Shown here: positions 1 through 4,650 of the stretch, in pieces
Numbering within the stretch: position 1 is the first letter of the stretch
How the letters are laid out: each line of letters begins with the position of its first letter
NCBI GenBank assembly: GCA_017394565.1
Contig: JAFPXW010000415.1
Coordinates: 1 to 5,471 of the forward strand
From: Oscillospiraceae bacterium
GTDB taxonomy: Bacteria > Bacillota > Clostridia > Oscillospirales > Ruminococcaceae
Length of the DNA: 5,471 bases
Direction of reading: 5' to 3'
The notes under the pieces: model-generated
Told to the model about the DNA's origin: nothing
What the model saw: the letters and a program-made list of their open reading frames with translations, nothing else
Database searches by the model: none
Made by a program: the position numbers and the translations under genes

Positions 1-12
1 ACGAGATTGCAA

Positions 13-33
13 TAGCGGACAAGTAGCGGACAA
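13..33. repeat. two-copy tandem 10-mer, period 11
   Basis: TAGCGGACAA occurs at 13-22 and again at 24-33, giving two copies of an 11-base period. It lies beyond the tRNA terminator at the window edge. No function is evident, and the array may continue outside the window. Confidence 0.5.
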
Positions 34-46
34 AGCCTATTTTCAC

Positions 47-91
47 TATAAAAGCAAAACTCGGAAACAACGTAATTACGCTGTTTCCGAG
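47..91 (-). terminator. intrinsic terminator of the tRNA operon
   Basis: CTCGGAAACA (60-69) and TGTTTCCGAG (82-91) form a perfect 10-bp stem around a loop that is itself largely palindromic (CGTAATTACG). Read on the minus strand, the stem is followed by TTTTGCTTTT, a classical U-tract. It lies 9 bases after the tRNA-Glu CCA end, so it ends the Met-Glu tRNA transcript. Confidence 0.88.
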
Positions 92-100
92 AACGTTGAA

Positions 101-175
101 TGGTGACCCGTACGGGAATTGAACCCATGATTCCGCCGTGAAAGGGCGGTGTCTTAACCTCTTGACCAACGGGCC
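101..175 (-). tRNA. tRNA-Glu (anticodon TTC)
   Basis: The minus strand folds into a full cloverleaf. The acceptor GGCCCGT pairs with ACGGGTC (one G-U). The D-stem is GTC/GAC. The anticodon stem CCGCC/GGCGG carries loop CTTTCAC, with anticodon TTC at 140-142. The T-stem is ATGGG/CCCGT with loop TTCAATT. The CCA end is encoded (101-103). The sequence closely resembles Firmicutes tRNA-Glu genes. It is the second gene of a two-tRNA operon, only 3 bases after tRNA-Met, and is followed by an intrinsic terminator. Confidence 0.96.
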
Positions 176-178
176 TTA

Positions 179-255
179 TGGTAGCGGCAGCAGGATTTGA
201 ACCAGCGACCCCCTGGGTATGAACCAAGTGCTCTAGCCAACTGAGCTATACCGCC
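179..255 (-). tRNA. tRNA-Met, elongator type (anticodon CAT)
   Basis: The minus strand gives a 77-base cloverleaf. The acceptor is GGCGGTA/TGCCGCT with a G1-U72 pair and encoded CCA (179-181). The D-arm is GCTC...GAGC. The anticodon stem CTTGG/CCAGG carries loop TTCATAC, with the CAT anticodon at 219-221. The T-arm loop is TTCAAAT. A paired 1-72 end and overall similarity to elongator Met tRNAs argue against initiator tRNA, and it does not resemble tRNA-Ile2 with lysidine. The T-stem GCTGG/CCTGC has a central U-U mismatch (positions 192 and 204), which is unusual but probably tolerated. It is first in the operon. Confidence 0.93.
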
Positions 256-303
256 AACCATTTTTCACTGTTTGTTTCTGTGTTTCACTCAAACAGCTTA
301 TTC

Positions 304-332
304 ATTATAGCACACATTTCCGGTTTTGTCAA
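304..332 (-). promoter_or_regulatory. sigma-A promoter of the tRNA operon
   Basis: On the minus strand a perfect -35 TTGACA (327-332) and a perfect -10 TATAAT (304-309) are separated by 17 bases, with an upstream TGC next to the -10 box. Transcription should start near 297, about 40 bases before tRNA-Met. A full-consensus promoter fits a stable-RNA operon. Confidence 0.93.
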
Positions 333-439
333 TAGATTTACAAAAAGAATCCCCGATTTCTATCTTTTTCATATTTTTGTCTCCAATTTCTTGAAATCAA
401 CAAGCATATCATCCAAAGGCATAGCCGACTCTGAAGGCT

Positions 440-473
440 GCCTGGAGACGCATCTGGAAAAGCGCCTCCAGGC
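440..473. other. potential RNA hairpin
   Basis: GCCTGGAG (440-447) pairs perfectly with CTCCAGGC (466-473). The stem continues past one A-C mismatch with CGC/GCG (449-451/462-464), enclosing a 10-base loop. No T-tract follows on either strand, so it is not an obvious terminator. It could belong to a structured transcript or be the remnant of a repeat. Confidence 0.4.
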
Positions 474-500
474 CTTGTTGACAACACCGACACAGTTCCG

Positions 501-553
501 GGTGCATGGATCTGTATGGCAGCGCACAGACTGCTCTGCACGCAGCCTGCACC
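501..553. other. potential long imperfect hairpin
   Basis: The outer stem GGTGCA (501-506) pairs with TGCACC (548-553). After an 11-base bulge on the left, GGC-A-GCG (518-524) pairs with CGC-A-GCC (541-547), and CAGA/TCTG (527-530/535-538) closes a CTGC loop. It has no T-tract on either strand. Together with the hairpin at 440-473 it makes a GC-richer structured block in an AT-rich spacer. Function unknown. Confidence 0.3.
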
Positions 554-602
554 AAAAATCTGTACAGAAGCAGTATTACAACAATTTGCATGAAAAAACG
601 CA

Positions 603-631
603 TTGCATTTCTGCCGGAAATATGCTATGAT
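603..631 (+). promoter_or_regulatory. probable sigma-A promoter of the GH5 gene
   Basis: A -35-like TTGCAT (603-608), a 17-base spacer and -10 TATGAT (626-631) are present, with an extended -10 TG at 623-624. The predicted start is near 638, giving a leader of about 62 bases. A second TTGCAT at 586-591 lies exactly 17 bases upstream of the -35 copy and might be a regulator half-site, but that is speculative. Confidence 0.7.
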
Positions 632-687
632 TAAAATGATATAGAATGTGCTGCCAGGATCCCCTGCCGCCGTTTTTCCAAACTTCT

Positions 688-694
688 AAGGAGG
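688..694 (+). promoter_or_regulatory. ribosome binding site fixing the GH5 start
   Basis: AAGGAGG lies 5 bases before ATG 700. The in-frame ATG at 646 has no such site and would place 18 residues ahead of the signal peptide, so 700 is the real start. Confidence 0.92.
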
Positions 695-699
695 ATAAC

Positions 700-2028
700 A
701 TGAAAAAATTCTGCAAATTTCTCGCGCTGCTCTGCGCGGTCTCCCTCGCTTCCCTTTCCGGCTGTAGCAAGCCCACAGCATCTGACGGTCAGGATGCCTC
801 CGGCGCTTCTGATTCGTCTGCCGTTTCCCCGACAGCCAGCAACGACGTGATCTCTCTCGATACCATCGCAGAGACGCTCGGCGCCGGCTGGAACCTCGGC
901 AACACGCTTGAGGCCAATTCCGGCGGCAAGGTCAGCGAGACTGCCTGGGGCAATCCTGCGGCTTCTCAGGAGATCTTTGACCTCGTGGCATCGCAGGGCT
1001 TCAAGACCGTCCGTGTGCCTGTCAGCTACCTCGACAAGATCGACGACGGCAACGGCTACACCGTCGATCCGGCCTGGCTTGACCGTGTGGAGGAAGTCGT
1101 CGGCTACTGCTACAATGCCGATCTGAACGTCATTATCAACGTTCACGGCGACGGCTACAACTCCATTCAGGGCGGCTGGCTGCTCTGCAACGGTGACGAT
1201 CAGGACACCATCAAAGCCAAATACGAAGCCCTCTGGAAGCAGATCGCCGAGAAATTCAGTGAATATGACGAGCATCTCATTTTCGAGAGCATGAATGAGG
1301 AATTCGACGGCGAGTACCACGATCCGGTGCCCGAATACTACGCGAACATCAACGACTACAACCAGATCTTCGTCGATACCGTCCGTGCGTCCGGTAAGGA
1401 GAATTCCCACCGCTGGCTGCTCGTTCCCGGCTGGAATACGGACGTGACTTACACCGTCGGTGATTATGGATTTGAGCTGCCGGAGGACACCAAAAATACC
1501 GCTGGCGAGGGTCGTCTGCTGGTATCAGTGCATTACTACAATCCGTGGGATTACGCCGGTGCGGAGAACTACCGGACCTACGTCTGGGGCGACAAGGGCC
1601 AGGCGCTCATCGACATCGGCGCCGTTGCCCGTGCGAACATGGCTTCCTACGGCACGCAGCAGCAGCTGGAGGAACAGTTCCAGAGTCTGAAAACGAAATT
1701 CGTTGATCAGGGCATCCCCGTTGTCATCGGCGAATACGGCTGCATCGACAAAACGAGAGCCAACGAACCGCTGGCGCGTGAGATCACCAAGAACCGCGCG
1801 TATTTCGACGCTTACATCGCCGGTACAGCCGCTTCTATGGGCATGATCCCTGTGTACTGGGACAACGGCTGGAACGGTGACAAGGGCTTCGGCTTGTTCA
1901 ACCGCACGACGCTGGAGGTCACACAGCCTGTCATTGTGGAAGCCATTGTCAACGCGGTTGCGGAGAAAAAGCCGATGGATGTCGGCGAAACAAATGTCAT
2001 TGTCAAAAAAGCCGGGAGCAATGACTGA
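700..2028 (+). CDS. lipid-anchored GH5 endoglucanase-type glycoside hydrolase
   Basis: Predicted extracellular beta-1,4-glucan-type hydrolase of glycoside hydrolase family 5, 442 aa, held on the outer membrane face as a lipoprotein. Residues 1-21 are a signal peptide with lipobox LSGC and lipidated Cys22. Residues 23-49 are a Ser/Ala/Asp/Thr linker. The TIM-barrel catalytic domain spans about 52-422. Visible GH5 landmarks are GWNLGNTLEA (63-72), Arg105 in VRVPVSY, His149 in INVHG, acid/base Glu200 in FESMNE, His278/Tyr280 in VHYYNPW, nucleophile Glu345 in IGEYG, and Trp387 in PVYWDNG. The usual Pro after the acid/base NE is replaced by Glu201 (MNEEFDG). No dockerin, carbohydrate-binding module or LPXTG signal is visible. 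It has its own promoter, and the next gene, a sortase, starts 250 bases later. The GH5 fold is confident; the substrate (cellulose, mixed-linkage glucan, xyloglucan or mannan) and subfamily are not settled by eye. Confidence 0.92.
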   Translation: MKKFCKFLALLCAVSLASLSGCSKPTASDGQDASGASDSSAVSPTASNDVISLDTIAETLGAGWNLGNTLEANSGGKVSETAWGNPAASQEIFDLVASQGFKTVRVPVSYLDKIDDGNGYTVDPAWLDRVEEVVGYCYNADLNVIINVHGDGYNSIQGGWLLCNGDDQDTIKAKYEALWKQIAEKFSEYDEHLIFESMNEEFDGEYHDPVPEYYANINDYNQIFVDTVRASGKENSHRWLLVPGWNTDVTYTVGDYGFELPEDTKNTAGEGRLLVSVHYYNPWDYAGAENYRTYVWGDKGQALIDIGAVARANMASYGTQQQLEEQFQSLKTKFVDQGIPVVIGEYGCIDKTRANEPLAREITKNRAYFDAYIAGTAASMGMIPVYWDNGWNGDKGFGLFNRTTLEVTQPVIVEAIVNAVAEKKPMDVGETNVIVKKAGSND

Positions 2029-2061
2029 CCGTATTTTCTTTGGTCATTTTCGCGCTTTTCA

Positions 2062-2090
2062 TTGACGGATCTTCTCAAATGTGCTATAAT
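2062..2090 (+). promoter_or_regulatory. sigma-A promoter of the sortase gene
   Basis: -35 TTGACG (2062-2067), 17-base spacer, and perfect -10 TATAAT (2085-2090) preceded by TGC. The start should fall near 2097, immediately before the MITE-like element. The string TGTGCTATAAT is identical to the -10 region of the tRNA promoter on the other strand. Confidence 0.9.
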
Positions 2091-2095
2091 ATAGT

Positions 2096-2106
2096 TATAG
2101 GCAATC
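2096..2106 (+). repeat. left target-site duplication
   Basis: TATAGGCAATC, identical to 2240-2250, sits directly outside the left inverted repeat of the MITE-like element. It also covers the predicted transcription start of the sortase gene. Confidence 0.72.
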
Positions 2107-2135
2107 AATGCCAACAACTTTAGAAAGCAAGCGGG

Positions 2136-2158
2136 TGGAGGGTGCGCAGCACCCTCCA
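2136..2158. other. internal hairpin 1 of the element
   Basis: TGGAGGGTGC (2136-2145) and GCACCCTCCA (2149-2158) form a perfect 10-bp stem with a GCA loop. It lacks a following T-tract on the plus strand, so it should not terminate the sortase transcript by itself. Confidence 0.8.
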
Positions 2159-2164
2159 TAGATG

Positions 2165-2184
2165 CCCCCTCCTTGGGGAGGGGG
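2165..2184. other. internal hairpin 2 of the element
   Basis: CCCCCTCC (2165-2172) and GGAGGGGG (2177-2184) form a perfect 8-bp stem with a TTGG loop. It is followed by a long G-rich run rather than T residues, so it is not an intrinsic terminator on the plus strand. Confidence 0.78.
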
Positions 2185-2239
2185 TTGGGGGTGGGGGGAA
2201 AGAAGGATGCCTGTTCAATTTGTTAAGTTGTTGGCATTG

Positions 2240-2250
2240 TATAGGCAATC
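2240..2250 (+). repeat. right target-site duplication
   Basis: Second copy of TATAGGCAATC, directly outside the right inverted repeat. Beyond it lies the original leader with a C-rich tract and the ribosome site. Confidence 0.72.
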
Positions 2251-2264
2251 CCCCTCCCTCCACG

Positions 2265-2271
2265 AAAGGAG
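2265..2271 (+). promoter_or_regulatory. ribosome binding site deciding a TTG start
   Basis: AAAGGAG ends 7 bases before TTG 2279. No other in-frame start candidate (ATG 2162, ATG 2207 or ATG 2309) has comparable spacing to a ribosome site, so this site selects the TTG codon. Confidence 0.85.
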
Positions 2272-2278
2272 TTCCCCA

Positions 2279-3181
2279 TTGAATACTGCGCAAGCCAATA
2301 AACGCTGGATGCTGCCTGCCGGAATCGTGCTGTTCCTCGGCGGACTGGTGTGTCTGGCATTTCTGATCATCGCCGTGATGTTCCATTTTCAGACGAAAAC
2401 CGCACCTGCTGCGACCTTTACCAACGCGCCGCTGCTGGATCGCGATGCCCTTGAATGGGTGCCGCCGACCGAACCTCCGACCGAACCTGTCGAGGAACCG
2501 GATTTCGTTTATACGATGGGCATTGACATGGCAAAAGTTGCTTCCCACCACGCCGCCAATCCCGATGTCATCGGCTGGGTGCGGATCCCGGATACCTGCA
2601 TCAATTATCCCATCGTCCAGACCAATAACAATGATTTTTACGTCGATCACAGCTGGCAGGGTGCGCCGAGCTTTGCCGGTGCGATCTTTGCGGACTGGCG
2701 CTGCACGCTGGATACGACGGACAATGCACTGGTTTACGGTCATAATATGGGCAACGGCACAATGCTGCACGCCATCAAGAATTACAAGGTCTACGACTGG
2801 GGCATGGCACATCGGTATTTTGAGGTCGCTTCCCTGTCGCATCGTTATCTGTACCGCGTGGTCGCCTGCAGTGTGCTGTACGGCGAACTGGGCGCGAAGT
2901 TTGAATACTGGAACGCCATCAGCATGAATCGCCCGAATTACCGCAATTATTACAACAACATCCAAAGCACCGCCGGTACATGGTACGGCGACGGCGTTCC
3001 CGTTCCGCAGGACAATCAGGATCGGATGATCGCACTCCAGACCTGCAATTCCGGTGCGCATGACGGTATGCGCTGTGTTTTGTTCGCGGAGTGTGTCGGC
3101 GACGTGACGAATGTTGCGGAATTCTCCGAGAAGCGCGGACTGGATTCCGGAAAAATGACAAGCCTTTCCGCAAACCCTTAA
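2279..3181 (+). CDS. class B sortase (cell-wall transpeptidase)
   Basis: A 300-aa membrane-anchored cysteine transpeptidase that cuts a sorting signal in exported proteins and joins them to the cell wall. A transmembrane segment spans about 12-36, with the catalytic domain outside. A Pro/Glu/Thr spacer with a duplicated PTEP lies at 62-74. The domain from about 78 shows class B features: NPDVIGWVRIP (94-104), INYPIVQ (108-114), and NDFYVDHSW (118-126). The catalytic residues are His155 in VYGHNM, Cys256 in LQTCNS and Arg265 in GMRCVLFAEC. The TTG start is chosen for its ribosome site. The longer reading from ATG 2162 would translate the inserted element. No obvious sortase substrate lies in the window; the upstream hydrolase has a lipobox instead. 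Which class B subgroup it belongs to is not determined. Confidence 0.92.
   Translation: MNTAQANKRWMLPAGIVLFLGGLVCLAFLIIAVMFHFQTKTAPAATFTNAPLLDRDALEWVPPTEPPTEPVEEPDFVYTMGIDMAKVASHHAANPDVIGWVRIPDTCINYPIVQTNNNDFYVDHSWQGAPSFAGAIFADWRCTLDTTDNALVYGHNMGNGTMLHAIKNYKVYDWGMAHRYFEVASLSHRYLYRVVACSVLYGELGAKFEYWNAISMNRPNYRNYYNNIQSTAGTWYGDGVPVPQDNQDRMIALQTCNSGAHDGMRCVLFAECVGDVTNVAEFSEKRGLDSGKMTSLSANP
2465..2488 (+). repeat. 12-bp tandem duplication within the sortase gene
   Basis: CCGACCGAACCT is repeated exactly twice in a row, encoding the doubled PTEP of the Pro-rich spacer between membrane anchor and catalytic domain. Such a repeat could change copy number by slippage, altering spacer length in multiples of four residues. 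Confidence 0.75.
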
Positions 3182-3217
3182 AAACCGTTTTCCACAAATT
3201 CAACACTGAAAAAGCAA

Positions 3218-3257
3218 ATCGCTGCTGTGTTCTGAAATGCACAGCAGCGATATTTTT
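3218..3257. terminator. bidirectional intrinsic terminator
   Basis: ATCGCTGCTGTG (3218-3229) and CACAGCAGCGAT (3240-3251) form a perfect 12-bp stem with a 10-base loop. On the plus strand ATTTTT follows; on the minus strand TTGCTTTTT follows. It lies between the sortase stop and the stop of the convergent minus-strand operon and should serve both. Confidence 0.92.
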
Positions 3258-3265
3258 ACGATCAA

Positions 3266-3763
3266 TCAGTTAGAAGCCGACGCACTTGCCGCTTCATCCT
3301 CCGATGCCAGAACCGCGTCGATCGCCAGCACGACCGCGACCGCCGTCAGTTCGTCCGCACTGTCGTCAATTTCCATCTCGTAGCTGTCGCCCCACGACAT
3401 CCAGACCTTGTGGATCTGTGCGATCGTGTGGTGTCCCTTGCGGATGGTGTAGTCGTGTTCCATGATGCGGCCGTCGATCGTCCAGTCCAGTCCGTCCACA
3501 TGGTACTGCGGCCGGAACAGCGTGAATTTCTTGACGATCTGCGCACAATCCTCTCCGCGGACATTCACAATGAAGCGCGGCATGAACGAGATGATCTTCT
3601 GCTTCAGAAGCGCGATCTCCTGCCCCTGCGCATCGTAAATATGCAGGCGCTTGCCGAGGGAGATCAGTTCGCCCTTGACTGTGTAGCGTGTGCGGCCGTT
3701 CCCGTCCTTGACCGTGAACTGGTCACGGAACGACAGCACTTTCTGCTTGATGTAAAGCTTCAT
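3266..3763 (-). CDS. YxjI / LURP-one-related family protein
   Basis: A 165-aa protein that looks like the bacterial YxjI branch of the LURP-one-related (Tubby C-terminal-like) fold, a phospholipid-scramblase-like beta barrel whose bacterial role is unknown. Visible family traits are the N-terminal MKLYIKQKVLSFRDQFTV pattern, then alternating short beta strands with DGNGRTRYTVKGE (20-32), LGKRLHIYD (36-44), ALLKQKIISFMPRF (51-64), and a second half with DYTI and AQIHKVWMSWGDSYEMEI (about 104-122). The hydrophobic stretch near 127-142 resembles the terminal helix of the fold. The tail is Ala/Ser-rich. It has no signal peptide, so it is probably cytoplasmic. Its ATG overlaps the hslO stop (ATGA), and GGAGG lies about 10 bases upstream inside hslO, which suggests translational coupling. 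It is the last gene of its operon. Confidence 0.8.
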   Translation of the reverse strand: MKLYIKQKVLSFRDQFTVKDGNGRTRYTVKGELISLGKRLHIYDAQGQEIALLKQKIISFMPRFIVNVRGEDCAQIVKKFTLFRPQYHVDGLDWTIDGRIMEHDYTIRKGHHTIAQIHKVWMSWGDSYEMEIDDSADELTAVAVVLAIDAVLASEDEAASASASN

Positions 3764-4638
3764 TCCTTGTCGCCCTCCATCAATCCGAGAATTTCCTCCG
3801 GCGTGAAAGTATACTTCTTGTCACAGAAATGGCAGCAGACCTCGATATTTTCATGGGTATCCGCAAGCTTCTGCAATTCCTCTTTGCCGATGCTGACGAG
3901 GATGCGCGACGTTCTGTCACGGCTGCAATCGCAGTGGTAGACCGGCTCTGCTTCGTCCAGCAGATTCGGTTCCAATCCCTCCAGGCACTTCATGACGATG
4001 TCCTCAGCGGTCATGCCGGATTTGAGCATTTCCGTAAAATGAGGCATCGACGCCACATTCTGCTCCAGGATCGGGATCACCGACTCATCCGCAAAAGGCA
4101 GAAGCTGGATCAGGAAGCCGCCTGCGTGCTGTACCGTCAGATCCGGTGCGACCAGAACGCCCAGACTCAGCACGGTCGGGATCTGTTCGCTGACGACGTA
4201 ATAATTCGCAATATCCTCCGCAATTTCGCCGGAAACCAGCGGGATCGTGCCGACATAAGGTTCTTTCAATCCTAAGTCCTTGATGACAGACAGCGTACCC
4301 TCGCCGACCGCACCGCCGACATCGAGCTTGCCCTTGTCGTTCAGCGGAATTTCCACAATGTAGTTGTCCGCACAGCACTTTACATTGCCCCAGCTATCGG
4401 CAACGGCGTACATACTGCCGATGGGGCCGTCGCCGTCCACGCGGAGCGTAAGCTGGTCGCCCTCGTTCTTCTGCCCGTAGCCCATGAGGGAGGCCGCCGT
4501 TGTCAGCCGTCCGAGGGCAGCCGTCACGACTGCCGAGGGCTTGTGATAGGATTCGATTTTTGCGACAATATCCGTCGAATCGAGTGCCGATGCGACCACA
4601 CTGCCATCCTTGGAGATGGCGCGTTTGATGATAGCCAT
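3760..4638 (-). CDS. hslO: Hsp33 redox-regulated molecular chaperone
   Basis: A 292-aa cytoplasmic holdase of the Hsp33 family, the usual length. In this family, oxidation releases a zinc ion, unfolds the C-terminal switch and exposes a client-binding surface that protects proteins during oxidative or bleach stress. The zinc ligands are visible as CXC (Cys236, Cys238 in VYHCDCSRDR) and CXXC (Cys269, Cys272 in CHFCDKKYTF). N-terminal family signatures include the region from TAALGRLTTAASLMG to the Gly/Asp turn (39-75) and GAVGEGTLSVIKDLGLKEPYVG (109-130). Cys268 directly precedes the CXXC pair, giving CCHFC, and Cys88-Cys89 is another vicinal pair; these extra thiols could alter redox behaviour (inference). 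GGAGG lies 4 bases before ATG. It follows the acidic protein gene by 12 bases and overlaps the YxjI-like gene by 3 or 4 bases. Confidence 0.96.
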   Translation of the reverse strand: MAIIKRAISKDGSVVASALDSTDIVAKIESYHKPSAVVTAALGRLTTAASLMGYGQKNEGDQLTLRVDGDGPIGSMYAVADSWGNVKCCADNYIVEIPLNDKGKLDVGGAVGEGTLSVIKDLGLKEPYVGTIPLVSGEIAEDIANYYVVSEQIPTVLSLGVLVAPDLTVQHAGGFLIQLLPFADESVIPILEQNVASMPHFTEMLKSGMTAEDIVMKCLEGLEPNLLDEAEPVYHCDCSRDRTSRILVSIGKEELQKLADTHENIEVCCHFCDKKYTFTPEEILGLMEGDKE

Positions 4639-4650
4639 AGTTCCTCCGTC

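Larger units (their letters stand above)
256..699. other. divergent intergenic region between tRNAs and GH5 gene
   Basis: This stretch separates the minus-strand tRNA operon from the plus-strand hydrolase. It holds the tRNA promoter (304-332), two potential hairpins (440-473 and 501-553), an odd-centred palindrome TGTTGACAACA (476-486), and the hydrolase promoter and leader (603-699). Flanks 290-410 and 555-640 are AT-rich, while 420-553 is clearly more GC-rich. Open frames here are short and lack convincing ribosome sites, so I see no gene I can support. Confidence 0.7.
2106..2239. mobile_element. MITE-like non-coding element, about 134 bp
   Basis: Its ends are 15-bp perfect inverted repeats: CAATGCCAACAACTT (2106-2120) and its reverse complement (2225-2239). 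It is flanked by a direct duplication TATAGGCAATC at 2096-2106 and 2240-2250 (10 or 11 bp, as the shared C can belong to either). Inside are two perfect GC-rich hairpins (2136-2158 and 2165-2184) and a G-rich run (2186-2198), but no transposase. Removing the element and one duplicate restores a short ordinary leader between the -10 box and the sortase ribosome site, as expected if it inserted there. The transposase family that moved it cannot be named from this window. An alternative is a non-mobile regulatory RNA structure. Confidence 0.75.

Noticed and set aside
298..372. Minus-strand small frame MKKIEIGDSF... (24 aa) with GGAG 8 bases upstream, touching a preceding open frame ending ...LETKI by ATGA overlap
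   Set aside because: It covers the -35 and -10 boxes of the tRNA promoter, the preceding frame has no start with a ribosome site and is Cys/Arg-rich in its upstream part, and neither resembles a known protein. A chance overlap is more likely.
478..506. TTGACA at 478-483 as a -35 box for a plus-strand transcript
   Set aside because: No -10-like hexamer lies at a 16-18 base spacing, and the TTGACA is part of a palindrome.
631..1410. Minus-strand open frame of 259 codons opposite the GH5 gene
   Set aside because: It is fully antisense to a clear GH5 coding region, has the Val/Asp/His/Arg-rich composition typical of reverse-complement reading of GC-rich codons, and shows no ribosome site or recognisable domain.
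2020..2050. Possible terminator after the GH5 gene (TGACC/GGTCA or AATGAC/GTCATT followed by TTTT)
   Set aside because: The two stems are only 5-6 bp, mutually exclusive and partly inside the coding sequence. Too weak to call a terminator.
2120..3061. Minus-strand open frame of 313 codons opposite the sortase gene
   Set aside because: It is antisense to the sortase catalytic motifs, runs into the MITE-like element, and has no family features. Its length follows from GC-biased third positions.
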